DNA from: an uncultured Flavobacteriaceae bacterium
GTDB lineage: Bacteria > Bacteroidota > Bacteroidia > Flavobacteriales > Flavobacteriaceae
Reading direction: 5' to 3'
DNA: 64,000 nt
Assembly: GCA_947486785.1 (NCBI GenBank)
Contig: CANKUU010000019.1
Coordinates: 1-64,000 of the forward strand
This document shows positions 24,841 through 33,665 of this stretch, one piece after another. Position 1 is the first letter of the stretch. Each line of letters starts with the position of its first letter. The translations under genes were made by a program, and so were the position numbers. The notes beneath the pieces were generated by a model. That model worked only from the letters and a program-made list of their open reading frames with translations, was not told the origin of the DNA and ran no database searches.

Positions 24841-25908
24841 TTGAATAAGGAGCGCTACTTAAGGCAAATAACTTTAAAAGGTTTCGGCTCTGCCGGACAG
24901 CAAAAACTAAAAGAAGCAAAGGTCTTAGTTGTAGGTGCTGGCGGGCTTGGTGTGCCTGTACTTACGTATTTGAACGCTATGGGGGTAGGTAAAATTGGTA
25001 TTGTAGACAATGATGTTGTAACGCTTACCAATCTTCATAGGCAGGTGCTATATGCAGAAAATGATGTAGGCAAATCAAAAGCATTAGTTGCAGCTCAGAA
25101 ATTAAAAGCTCAGAATAGTGATAGTGAGCTAATCGTGTATAACACGTACTTAACAAAAGAAAACGTTTTAGAATTCGTTCGTAATTTTGATTTTGTTGTG
25201 GATGCAACCGATAACTTTCCTACTCGATATTTAATTAACGACGCTTGTGTTATTTTGAATAAACCATTTATTTATGGGGCATTGCATGGTTATGAGGGTC
25301 AAGTAAGTGTTTTTAATTTTGAGGGTGGTCCTACGTATCGTTGTCTTTTTCCAACGATGCCAAAAGAGAATGAACTGCCAAATTGTAATGAACACGGTGT
25401 TTTAGGTATAATACCGGGTATTATAGGTAATTTACAGGCCTTAGAGGTTGTTAAACTTATTGCAGGATTGGGCACAATGCTTTCAGGTAAATTGTTAATT
25501 TATAATGGGTTAGATCAATCGTGCCAAAAAATTAAATTCTACGCTAAACCTGAAAATTTAAAGATTAAAGAATTGCAAAATTTTTATGAGTGGTATGAGC
25601 CCTGCACTATTTATGAAACTGTTGCTGCGGCTGATTTGTCAAAGCTTTTAGCGAATAATGCTCAAATTGTCGATGTGCGATCATTCAAAGAATATAAAGC
25701 ATATCATCTTGAAAAAACGCTTCATATACCTATTGATGAATTAGAATCAAATTTGAGTATGATCGATTTTCAACAACCGGTATACTTGCTTTGCCAGTCG
25801 GGTAAACGAAGCGAAAGGGCGTTAAATTTATTAAAAAAGCAACATAAAGGCAAAGGCCTTTTTAGTATTTTAGGAGGCTTAAATCAGTATTTAGCGATAT
25901 GCTCTTAA
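24841..25908 (+). CDS. moeB: MoeB/ThiF-type adenylyltransferase fused to a rhodanese domain
   Basis: The 355-residue protein joins a ThiF/MoeB domain (ATP site VLVVGAGGLGVPVL, then VDNDVVTLTNLHRQVLY and DATDNFPTRYLIND, about 25-240) to a C-terminal rhodanese domain (VDVRSFKEYKAYH; catalytic loop LLCQSGKRSERAL with the sulfur-carrying Cys). It should activate the MoaD C-terminus and load sulfur onto it. The start is TTG at 24841: an in-frame stop at 24817-24819 and the absence of any other start before RYLRQITLKGFG leave no alternative. It overlaps the downstream exporter gene by 10 bases. Confidence 0.92.
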   Translation: MNKERYLRQITLKGFGSAGQQKLKEAKVLVVGAGGLGVPVLTYLNAMGVGKIGIVDNDVVTLTNLHRQVLYAENDVGKSKALVAAQKLKAQNSDSELIVYNTYLTKENVLEFVRNFDFVVDATDNFPTRYLINDACVILNKPFIYGALHGYEGQVSVFNFEGGPTYRCLFPTMPKENELPNCNEHGVLGIIPGIIGNLQALEVVKLIAGLGTMLSGKLLIYNGLDQSCQKIKFYAKPENLKIKELQNFYEWYEPCTIYETVAAADLSKLLANNAQIVDVRSFKEYKAYHLEKTLHIPIDELESNLSMIDFQQPVYLLCQSGKRSERALNLLKKQHKGKGLFSILGGLNQYLAICS

Positions 25909-26678
25909 GTACGCTCGAATTTTCGCTTGTAATGATTAGTTTTTTAATCATAGCTACCTTATATTCTTCAGTTGGTTTTGGCGGTGGGTCTAGTTATTTA
26001 GCCTTATTGGCTTTAGTTTTTGCGAGTTTTTTTGTGATTAGGAGTGTCGCTTTAGTTTGTAATTTAATTGTGGTATCGGGTAGTACCTATCACTATTGGC
26101 GAAAGGGACTTTTAGATTTAAAAAATAGTTTACCTTTTGCATTAGTTAGTATACCGATGGCATTTTTTGGAGCACGATTTAAACTTCAAGAGAATACGTT
26201 TTTTATACTCTTAGGCTTTTCTTTAATTGTAGCGGCTTTTGTTTTAATTTATCAAACACTTATTCATAAAAGTGCAAAACCCATAATCTCAAAATACCCT
26301 CCTTATTTGGCGTATATTATAGGTGGTGTAATTGGGTTACTATCGGGTTTAGTTGGCATTGGGGGAGGAATTTTTTTGGCACCAATACTTCATTATATGC
26401 GGTGGGATAAGTCAATAAAAATAGCTGCGTTAGCTAGTTTTTTTATCTTGGTAAATAGTATTTCGGGGCTCGGGGGTTTAGTTACTAAGGCTACTTTTCA
26501 GTTGCCCTTTGTTGAAACCCTGGGTTTAATTGTAGCCGTATTTCTAGGAGGCCAAATCGGTATACGTTTATGCCTAAGTAATTTAACTGCAAACGGAATA
26601 AAAGTAGTTACGGGCTTACTGGTTTTATTTGTAGGTATTCGGGTATTAGCAATCAATGGTTTTTTAATTGAGTTCTAG
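25899..26678 (+). CDS. TauE/SafE (TSUP)-family membrane transporter
   Basis: This 259-residue protein has about eight hydrophobic spans in two half-repeats, each with a glycine-rich motif: YSSVGFGGGSSYLALLAL near the N-terminus and GLLSGLVGIGGGIFLAPIL in the second half. The family moves sulfite, sulfonates or other sulfur-containing or organic anions. The 10-base overlap with moeB suggests that the transporter serves the sulfur side of cofactor synthesis, for example removing sulfite or taking up a sulfur source, but that is inferred only from position. Confidence 0.9.
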   Translation: MLLSTLEFSLVMISFLIIATLYSSVGFGGGSSYLALLALVFASFFVIRSVALVCNLIVVSGSTYHYWRKGLLDLKNSLPFALVSIPMAFFGARFKLQENTFFILLGFSLIVAAFVLIYQTLIHKSAKPIISKYPPYLAYIIGGVIGLLSGLVGIGGGIFLAPILHYMRWDKSIKIAALASFFILVNSISGLGGLVTKATFQLPFVETLGLIVAVFLGGQIGIRLCLSNLTANGIKVVTGLLVLFVGIRVLAINGFLIEF

Positions 26679-26699
26679 TTATAATACCATTCAAAAAAA

Positions 26700-27017
26700 T
26701 TAATTCTGTTTTAGTCGAGTACCAAAAATTTCTAACGCTTCAACTATTCCGAGAGCTTCTAAACCAATTTTTGATAGTTTGTAGCTCACTTTTGGCGGAA
26801 CTTCATTAAAATTTTTTCGAATAATAATGTCGAAACTCACCAATACTTTTAGTTTGTCAATCAATACTTTCTCGGAAATATCTGGAATTATTCTTTTTAT
26901 TTCCCCAAAACGTAGTTCATTGTGAGCAACAGTTTTAATAATAATTAAATTCCATTTACCCCCCAAAGCATTAAGCGCCTTTCTTAAAGGGCATTTTTTT
27001 ATGTCATTTTGCTTCAT
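26700..27017 (-). CDS. HxlR-family winged-helix regulator
   Basis: This 105-residue regulator has the family start KKCPLRKALNALGGKWNLIII, with the conserved N-terminal Cys that in relatives such as YodB and QorR senses quinones and electrophiles. LRFGEIKRIIPDISEKVLIDKL (helix-turn-helix) and a short wing follow. Only one other feature, a perfect palindrome 21 bases upstream of its ATG, bears on regulation. The gene is divergent from the pirin gene and lies inside the molybdoenzyme block, so aldehydes, quinones or substrates of that enzyme are plausible signals. Confidence 0.93.
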   Translation of the reverse strand: MKQNDIKKCPLRKALNALGGKWNLIIIKTVAHNELRFGEIKRIIPDISEKVLIDKLKVLVSFDIIIRKNFNEVPPKVSYKLSKIGLEALGIVEALEIFGTRLKQN

Positions 27018-27037
27018 TTTTACACTTACCTTTTTGT

Positions 27038-27059
27038 TAGTACTTGTGTAAAAGTACTA
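27038..27059. promoter_or_regulatory. Perfect palindromic operator candidate between the HxlR and pirin genes
   Basis: TAGTACTT, six bases, then AAGTACTA: both 8-base arms match exactly. It contains the TACT-N8-AGTA layout reported for HxlR-family operators such as that of YodB. It lies 21 bases upstream of the HxlR ATG, a position suited to autorepression. Confidence 0.6.
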
Positions 27060-27230
27060 TTAATCGTAATTTCGAAAGAATATAATTCAGATTTAATTGT
27101 AAATGATTTACAAAACGAGCAGTCTATTTACAAAATTGTGTTTTAAGTACGATCATATGCTTACACGCTTTAACGCAGTTGAATAGGCTAAACTAGAAAT
27201 GCTGGTTAAGTAATAAAAGAACTAAACGAT

Positions 27231-28247
27231 ATGAGTAAAATAATAAGTATCCAACCACTAGGTTTTCCCTGGGAGACCCAAGATCCTTTTCTTTTTTGTG
27301 CTTATCACCGCGATGAATATCCTGCGGGTAATGAAGAAATGGGACTTGATGAAAGTCTTTTAGAGGGTAGAGCTATTGGACAGGATTTTACGGTTAAAGA
27401 TGGTTGGCGCATGTATCATGGTACTAATATACCGGGTTTTCCGTATCATCCACATCGTGGTTTCGAAACCATAACTATTAACAAAAAGGGGGTAGTTGAC
27501 CATACTGATTCTTTAGGAGCTGCTGGTCGTTTTATGGATGGTGATGTGCAATGGATGACTGCTGGTAAGGGCATTCAGCATTCAGAGATGTTTCCCATGA
27601 TTAATTCTGACCAACCAAATCCTCTAGAAATTTTTCAAATTTGGTTAAACCTACCAAAAGTATCAAAAATGGTAGACCCGCATTTTAAGATGTTGTGGAA
27701 AGAAGATATACCCGTTATTATTCATAAAGATGAAGTAGAAAGAGCTACAACTATACATGTTATTGCGGGTAGCATAAATGGTACTAGGGCACCAAGGCCC
27801 ACACCTAATTCATGGGCATTTGAGGCGAAAAATGCAGTAGGAATTTATACGGTAAAAATGGAAGCTCGTGCTACGTGGCTACTTCCTAAAACAAGTGCAA
27901 ATGTAAATAGAACTATTTTTTATTATTCAGGAGAATCTATGCAAATAGATGACAAAGCTGTTGCCGTTAACCATAGTATTCGAGCTATCGCCGATACAGA
28001 TATTACTTTTAAGAATGGTGATGTTGAGAGTTATTTATTGATTTTAGAAGGTAAGCCTATGAATGAACCCGTGGTAAAGCATGGCCCGTTTGTTATGAAT
28101 ACCGCTGAAGAGATTAGAGAAACAATGCGGGAGTACGGTAAAACTCAATTTGGTGGTTGGCCTTGGAAAGTGACCGAGGTAGCACATTCTAAAACTAAAG
28201 GTAGATTTGCCATTTATAGCGATGGTGTTGAAGAAATTAAAAAATAA
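27231..28247 (+). CDS. Pirin family protein (cupin)
   Basis: The 338-residue protein has the pirin N-terminal cupin with metal ligands in the FPYHPHRGFETITI motif and in GKGIQHSEMF, matching the His-His-His-Glu iron site of the family. A second cupin fills the C-terminal half. Pirins are non-haem iron proteins; some act as quercetin dioxygenases, others as regulators or redox sensors. It is divergent from an HxlR gene, and such pairs usually answer to electrophiles or quinones. It is about 50 residues longer than the typical pirin because of an added N-terminal segment and an extended C-terminus. Confidence 0.9.
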   Translation: MSKIISIQPLGFPWETQDPFLFCAYHRDEYPAGNEEMGLDESLLEGRAIGQDFTVKDGWRMYHGTNIPGFPYHPHRGFETITINKKGVVDHTDSLGAAGRFMDGDVQWMTAGKGIQHSEMFPMINSDQPNPLEIFQIWLNLPKVSKMVDPHFKMLWKEDIPVIIHKDEVERATTIHVIAGSINGTRAPRPTPNSWAFEAKNAVGIYTVKMEARATWLLPKTSANVNRTIFYYSGESMQIDDKAVAVNHSIRAIADTDITFKNGDVESYLLILEGKPMNEPVVKHGPFVMNTAEEIRETMREYGKTQFGGWPWKVTEVAHSKTKGRFAIYSDGVEEIKK

Positions 28248-28327
28248 CAAACACCGCTTATAATTTTTTTAACCCTAATGTTTTGGTTTTAGTAAAAAGT
28301 GATGATTTGTAGGTGAATTTTAAATTG

Positions 28328-29554
28328 CTACCATTTTGAACGGTAACAAACAAAAGGATAAACCTCATTTTTTGAAAAGTAACTTTTATGCTGCGGTAGA
28401 ATTAAAAAACCATCTGTTTTAGCTAAGTTGGCGAAATCACCAGAACCATTTCCTTTTACTGGTTCAGCTACCAGTTTACCGTTATTTGTGCTCTCTAATG
28501 TTGCTTCTAGAAAATAGACTAAATTTGGTTTAAACGCAACCTCTTTTTTTAGTGTAACATATAAAATTTCTTCTTGTAAGCCTAAAGATTTTTGCAACCA
28601 AAATTTTACATACATGTAAACACAAACAATAGAAGAAACTGGATTTCCTGGTAAAGCAAATATCGTTTTACCGTTTTCCGTTGTTCCGAACCACAATGGT
28701 TTTCCTGGGCGCTGTTGCACTTTATAAAATTGTTTTTTTATTTTCAAATCTGTTAAAACCTCAGGTAGGTAATCAAATTTTCCCTTTGAAACCCCACCTG
28801 AGAAAATAAAAAGATCGTATGCGGGTAACAGCCCAGCAATTGTGACTAACATTTCATCTTTTTGGTCGGGTAAATGCTTTAAATCTGATGAAATTCCCCA
28901 TTCTTTTAAACTGGCTTGAATGCCATAACTGTTAGACCGTCTTATTTGGTATGATTTAGGGGTCTTGTTTATAGGTACTAATTCATCACCCGTAGAGAAA
29001 ATAACAGCTCTTGGCATCTTCTTAACCAATATATTCGCCTTGCCAACCGATGCTGCAAGATTAATTTCAATACTAGATAGGCGCTTTTTTTTATCAACAA
29101 TTACTGTTTCTTTAGCAATGTCATATCCTTTTAAATGCACATTTTGGCCTTGATTAATATGATCCACTTGAATGATTGCTTTATCGTCAATAAGTTCAAC
29201 CTCTTCATATCTGATTACCGTATCCGCGCCAAAAGGCATAATGGCTCCAGTCATTATTTCAATACAATGTTGCTTGTTTTTTAGGGTAGCTTGCGGCGAA
29301 CCAGCAGGCGCAATGCTTTCTATAAAAAATTCGTTTTGTCCTTTTGAAAACGCGTCATAGGCAATTGCAATTCCGTCCATTGTAGCACGATTAAAAGGAG
29401 GGAAGTCACGATCGGCTATTATATTTTCAGCTAAATATGCACCTACACAGTCTTCTATTTTCTTTTTTTCGTTGCCTAAGTTTGCTGTGTTCTTTGCTAT
29501 TATTTGCAGGGCATCTTTATATGTAATAAAGTTATTTTCCATATTACCCGCCAA
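28328..29554 (-). CDS. moeA: Molybdopterin molybdotransferase MoeA
   Basis: MoeA inserts molybdate into adenylylated molybdopterin. The 408-residue protein shows the family motifs DFPPFNRATMDGIAI at the N-terminus, MTGAIMPFGADTVIRYEEVE, FSGGVSKGKFDYL (MPT binding) and LPGNPVSS near the C-terminus. Its ATG lies 11 bases inside the end of moaA. The adenylating partner MogA/MoaB is not seen in this window and must be elsewhere if present. Confidence 0.95.
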   Translation of the reverse strand: MAGNMENNFITYKDALQIIAKNTANLGNEKKKIEDCVGAYLAENIIADRDFPPFNRATMDGIAIAYDAFSKGQNEFFIESIAPAGSPQATLKNKQHCIEIMTGAIMPFGADTVIRYEEVELIDDKAIIQVDHINQGQNVHLKGYDIAKETVIVDKKKRLSSIEINLAASVGKANILVKKMPRAVIFSTGDELVPINKTPKSYQIRRSNSYGIQASLKEWGISSDLKHLPDQKDEMLVTIAGLLPAYDLFIFSGGVSKGKFDYLPEVLTDLKIKKQFYKVQQRPGKPLWFGTTENGKTIFALPGNPVSSIVCVYMYVKFWLQKSLGLQEEILYVTLKKEVAFKPNLVYFLEATLESTNNGKLVAEPVKGNGSGDFANLAKTDGFLILPQHKSYFSKNEVYPFVCYRSKW

Positions 29555-30527
29555 TACTACTCATACTTTGCATTACGTTGGATGGCGATTTCCGCATTTT
29601 TTCTGCGGTAAATCCATCCATAGGTTTTAGTCGAATTATTTCGCGAAATTTATCAGCTAGTACTTCATTTGAAACACCAGATCTTATAAAATCACGAATA
29701 TTAATAGTACCATCATCATATAAACAACTTTTAATTTCTCCTTTTGAGGAAATTCGAAGACGATTGCATGTACCACAAAAGGTTCTAGAGAAAGCAGCAA
29801 TTAACCCAATGTTTCCTTTATATCCGGGTACCCTAAAAAGACTTGCGGTATCACCATGATGACTGGGTAGTTTTTCTAGAGTAGAATAGTAAGCTTTTAA
29901 ATCGGCAAAAATATCAGTTGCACGATACATATCTTTATTATTTTTATATCCGCCATTAAATGGCATTTCTTCAATGAAACGAACATCTACTGCATGCTTT
30001 TTAGCCAATTCTGCCAAAGGAATAATATCTTGGGTATTGATACCTTTCATTATAACAGCATTTAATTTTATCTGAAATTTATGATCGACTAACATATAAA
30101 AAGTCTGCATTACTTTTTCAAAATCATCACGTCGAGTAATTTCATGAAAACGATCTTTATTAAGTGTGTCTAAGCTAAGGTTAATTTTTGTTATTCCTAA
30201 GTCTTTTAGTTTTTGTATATGTTTTTGTAGAAGTGTTCCGTTTGACGTAATATGAATAGATTCGTATGCTTCAAGCTTTGCAGTTTCTGCTAATAACTGC
30301 ATAAAATCTTTACGAAGAAAAGGTTCTCCTCCTGTAAATCGTATTTTTTTAAAACCTAAGGTGCCTAAAACAATAAGTATTCTTTTAATTTCTTCAAAGC
30401 TTAAAAGATGGGACTTTGCTTCATAAGGCATACCCTCTGCAGGCATACAATAGAAGCAGCGTAAATTACAGCGATCTGTTATAGCAATACGAACATAATC
30501 TATCGGCCTATTAAAAGAATCAGTCAT
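29544..30527 (-). CDS. moaA: GTP 3',8-cyclase MoaA (radical SAM)
   Basis: MoaA starts cofactor synthesis by cyclising GTP. The radical-SAM cluster motif CNLRCFYCM is near residue 25, the second cluster lies in FCGTCNRLRISSKGEIKSC, and the protein ends in SSIGG, the C-terminal Gly-Gly needed for activity. I start at 30527 (MTDSFNRPIDYVRIAI, 327 residues): the frame opens 16 codons earlier, but that extension is hydrophobic and unlike the family. A TAAATTTG -7 element at 30537-30544 would lie inside the longer version. It overlaps moeA by 11 bases. Confidence 0.94.
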   Translation of the reverse strand: MTDSFNRPIDYVRIAITDRCNLRCFYCMPAEGMPYEAKSHLLSFEEIKRILIVLGTLGFKKIRFTGGEPFLRKDFMQLLAETAKLEAYESIHITSNGTLLQKHIQKLKDLGITKINLSLDTLNKDRFHEITRRDDFEKVMQTFYMLVDHKFQIKLNAVIMKGINTQDIIPLAELAKKHAVDVRFIEEMPFNGGYKNNKDMYRATDIFADLKAYYSTLEKLPSHHGDTASLFRVPGYKGNIGLIAAFSRTFCGTCNRLRISSKGEIKSCLYDDGTINIRDFIRSGVSNEVLADKFREIIRLKPMDGFTAEKMRKSPSNVMQSMSSIGG

Positions 30528-30536
30528 ATAAAGGGT

Positions 30537-30544
30537 CAAATTTA
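30537..30544 (-). promoter_or_regulatory. Candidate -7 element (TAAATTTG) for moaA-moeA
   Basis: On the minus strand TAAATTTG fits TAnnTTTG, 10 bases before the chosen moaA ATG. No exact TTG sits at -33 (TTA is found). It favours the shorter moaA start. Confidence 0.4.
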
Positions 30545-30600
30545 CTATCTTGTAAATTATAGCTAATATAACCATTCTGGACCTAGTATTGACTTAAATT

Positions 30601-31611
30601 ATGACCCATGAACTAAAACAAATTGTAAATGCTCACCTTGAGGCACGTAATTTGGGTTTAAAGACTGTTTTAGTTACGGTCGTTGCTTTAGAAGGTTCAT
30701 CATATCGTAGGCCCGGAGTTCGTATGTTGATTTTAGAAGATCAGCGTATGGTTGGCGCTGTAAGTGGTGGTTGTGTTGAAAAAGAAGTGATGCGGCAATC
30801 AGCCTCGGTTTTTATTGATAGTATTCCGAAGATGATGACCTACGACGGTCGTTATCGTTTAGGATGTGAAGGTTTATTACATCTGTTAATTGAGCCTTTT
30901 TCACCTCCTATAAATTCCCTAAATGCGTTTCAGTATTGCATTAAAGAACGTATGCATATCCAGTTAAACTCATATTTTAAAACCAACGAGAGAGAATATG
31001 AAGGTATGGGTACTATTATGAAGCTTAAAGGAGAAGATTTTTATGTAAATCAATATGCAAGAGTAAACACTCAACTACAACTATTTAAACAAAACCTAGC
31101 ACCTTGTTTTAAATTAATTATCATAGGGGCAGAGCATGATGCAATTGAGTTAAGCTCTTTTGCAAATGCACTAGGTTGGGAGGTAACAGTAATTGTACAC
31201 CCAGCGGATGAAAAGGAAATAACTGATTTCAATGATGGCATTACATTAAGTAGCGTTTTAGCAGAACAGATGGATGTTTCTGGTATAGATCATCAAACTG
31301 CAGTTATGTTGATGACGCATAGTTACGCAAAAGATTTACAATTTTTAATTGCTCTGCAGTCGGTGAACTCTTGTTATATTGGCTTGCTGGGCCCAAACAA
31401 AAGACGTGAAAAGCTATTAAATGAATTTTTAGAGCATTGCCCAGAGGTGGCGAGTAACTTTTTTGATAGATTATATGGCCCGGCCGGATTAGATATTGGT
31501 GCCGAAACGCCACAAGAAATTGCCATAGCTATACTTTCAGAAATTCTATCTATTGTACGTAAAAGAACTCCAGTTCTTTTGCGAGATAAAATTGGCGGTA
31601 TACATCAGTAG
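30601..31611 (+). CDS. xdhC: XdhC/CoxI-family molybdoenzyme maturation factor
   Basis: This 336-residue protein has the XdhC N-terminal domain (VALEGSSYRRPGVRMLI, VGAVSGGCVEKEV, with the conserved Cys) and a C-terminal Rossmann-like domain with VMLMTHSYAKDLQFL, YIGLLGPNKRREKLL and LYGPAGLDIGAETPQEIA. XdhC-type proteins bind the molybdenum cofactor, help add its terminal sulfido ligand and hand it to xanthine-dehydrogenase-family enzymes. The gene is divergent from moaA, 73 bases away. Its presence supports the call of a sulfido-type enzyme at 20019-22800. Confidence 0.93.
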   Translation: MTHELKQIVNAHLEARNLGLKTVLVTVVALEGSSYRRPGVRMLILEDQRMVGAVSGGCVEKEVMRQSASVFIDSIPKMMTYDGRYRLGCEGLLHLLIEPFSPPINSLNAFQYCIKERMHIQLNSYFKTNEREYEGMGTIMKLKGEDFYVNQYARVNTQLQLFKQNLAPCFKLIIIGAEHDAIELSSFANALGWEVTVIVHPADEKEITDFNDGITLSSVLAEQMDVSGIDHQTAVMLMTHSYAKDLQFLIALQSVNSCYIGLLGPNKRREKLLNEFLEHCPEVASNFFDRLYGPAGLDIGAETPQEIAIAILSEILSIVRKRTPVLLRDKIGGIHQ

Positions 31612-31826
31612 TACCTTAAAAATAAGCAGCACATTCGAATAAAATGGCATTATTTGGTTGGTAGAACTAATTAAACAGAGATTTAGGCTAAAGTATATAC
31701 TTTTATGATTCATATAGTTTTAAATCTTCCACAGACTACGAGTATATCCTTTGTTGGTTACATAGGTCTGTCTTTTAGTGGGACGGAAAAAAAGTCCCAA
31801 TCCGCTTTTTCCCATTTTTTAAGTGC
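31612..31826. other. Non-coding stretch after xdhC
   Basis: No gene is seen. A short stem (GGGAC/GTCCC around GGAAAAAAA, about 31780-31797) could be a weak hairpin. The rest of the 31612-32411 gap is the decayed lipoprotein gene and about 165 bases of A+T-rich sequence to the next stop. Confidence 0.4.
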
Positions 31827-32245
31827 TTAAAGATTTGTGCCCATACCTAATTTATCATATTCTTTGGATATTTGATTAAAGGGCAGGGTTTCTACTTTTA
31901 TTGTTTTGATAATTGCGCAAGCTTTTTCGTTAAAATCTGTTGCTATATTTTAGTGCCGATTTTAGGTGAATTGGCAATTGCTTTTTTGTGCCAAAAATAA
32001 AGACTAGCGCCTGCATACCTTTTTTTTAAGAACAATCAATTTTGCCAGACGGTTAGTATCTTCCTCATTGTCATGAAAAGAAGTTACGCTAGGTATTTTG
32101 TTTTTCGCAAATTCTGGAAGTGCTTTTGTGAAATTTTGCCGCATTTTAGGTGCGCTTGGGTCATGTTTAAGAGTGTTTATTTAGTTTGGTAGGGCAGCCT
32201 GCTACAATTAAAAAAAACAAAAGAAATATATTGTTCTTACAGCTT
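31827..32245 (-). pseudogene. Decayed gene for a small lipoprotein of unknown family
   Basis: Read on the minus strand, FLLFFLIVAGCPTKLN (a lipoprotein signal with its lipobox Cys) is followed in the next frame by HDPSAPKMRQNFTKALPEF and IPSVTSFHDNEEDTNRLAKL. A further frame then gives YAGASLYFWHKKAIANSPK, and another gives DFNEKACAIIKTIKVETLPF up to a TAA at 31829-31827. Three frame breaks occur in about 420 bases, one at an 8-base A/T run (32020-32027), and no ATG opens the signal. Joined, it would be a lipoprotein of about 135 residues. I do not recognise the family. Confidence 0.5.
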
Positions 32246-32411
32246 ATGATAGTTTAATTTAGGGTGAAAATAGGGGTGTGGCAAACTTGTTTGATTTGGT
32301 TTAAACCCTCTTCTTATTTTGCTTTTGAAAAATACGAACTAAAATATGGAGTGATTTAAAAAGAAGTCATAAACTTTTAAATTTTATCTATAAAAAGCTT
32401 TTTGCTCTTAG

Positions 32412-33665
32412 CTAAAAGTTTAATAATGATAACATATCTGAAAATATTTTTTTACCATGTAATACGAGCCCATCTGGTGTTAAATGAGTAGAATCTGCTT
32501 TAGGTAAACCTTTCATCGATGTAAATTTTATTCTAGCATCATTTTTTGCAATGGTATGATGAGCATTTAATACGGCAGGTTGTACTAACATCCAAGGGTG
32601 TTGTTCATCTACACTTAATATAATAGGCAGTAGATGGTTATTTAAAACATTAGAACGAAGATCATTAATTATACTTTTAAGATTTTCTTTATAGGCATTT
32701 GCTAAGGTACTATTTTGGGCATCTGATTCACCTTGAATCCATATAAAACCTTTTACTTTAACTTCGTAGCCAAGGTTTTCTAATTCGGCTATTGCAGTAT
32801 TAAGTTTCAATATCATATCATCATAATAGCCACCATTTTTGGGTGTTTTCCAATTATTATATATGCTACTACCACCTTGCGAAAATTTAAAAATAGCGGG
32901 ATGATACCCTGCTTTTTTTAGTTCTCTAGCGAAACTTACTTCTGGTCCAAAATGACCTTTTGGAAATCTACCTTTTTGTGGTTGCATTTTAACCCATCCG
33001 TTTGAGGATGTAGAACCAATGTATTCATAATTTAACCATATTGTTTCATCTAAATTATTTTTATCAATTGGATAATGTAGGCCATCACCTTGCCAGCCTT
33101 GAGCATTTGATTGACCCGCCCAAATGAATAAATCAATGGTTTCTAAATTTTTTGAAATAAAGGGAGGAATAGGATCAATAGAAATAGTAAAGTCATTGTC
33201 AAAAGGAATAAAATTCGATCCGCAATATGGAGTAGAATCTCCAATTAAATGTGTTTTTAATTTACCTTGAACTGGATTTATTTTAGTGTTCTTAATTCTC
33301 CAACGTTTGGTATCATTTGTTTTTATGTCTAGGGGGTAATGTTCGCTCTTCGCTGGTTTTAATGATGAGTTTAAAGCAATAATATTGCCCCATCCTTTAA
33401 TCGAATTAAAGCTTTGGGTATGAATATGGTTTGAGTTGTAGATAAGACCCTCGCTGATGATTAAAGTTGAACCCTTAGAAATGTTGGATGCAACATTGAA
33501 TGTAACAGATTGCATACCACTACTGCAGTCGGCTACAAAGCTTTGCCCCCAGCGACTCATATTTATACTAGAGACTATGTTTGCACAAGATATAATTTTA
33601 CATTTCGCTTTTGAAGCATATATTGTGAAAACACACAATAAACAGGTTACTATTTTTCTTGCCAT
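32412..33665 (-). CDS. Exported SGNH-fold carbohydrate esterase (sialate O-acetylesterase/CE6-like)
   Basis: This 417-residue protein has a signal peptide (MARKIVTCLLCVFTIYASKA), an N-terminal beta-rich region of about 160 residues that I do not recognise, then an SGNH esterase domain. The domain shows the nucleophile motif WAGQSNAQGW (Ser near 186), FSQGGSS, GFIWIQGESDA and the C-terminal ADSTHLTPDG with the Asp-His pair near 390. Members deacetylate sialic acids, xylan or other polysaccharides in the periplasm. No other polysaccharide genes are adjacent, so the substrate stays open. Confidence 0.83.
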   Translation of the reverse strand: MARKIVTCLLCVFTIYASKAKCKIISCANIVSSINMSRWGQSFVADCSSGMQSVTFNVASNISKGSTLIISEGLIYNSNHIHTQSFNSIKGWGNIIALNSSLKPAKSEHYPLDIKTNDTKRWRIKNTKINPVQGKLKTHLIGDSTPYCGSNFIPFDNDFTISIDPIPPFISKNLETIDLFIWAGQSNAQGWQGDGLHYPIDKNNLDETIWLNYEYIGSTSSNGWVKMQPQKGRFPKGHFGPEVSFARELKKAGYHPAIFKFSQGGSSIYNNWKTPKNGGYYDDMILKLNTAIAELENLGYEVKVKGFIWIQGESDAQNSTLANAYKENLKSIINDLRSNVLNNHLLPIILSVDEQHPWMLVQPAVLNAHHTIAKNDARIKFTSMKGLPKADSTHLTPDGLVLHGKKIFSDMLSLLNF

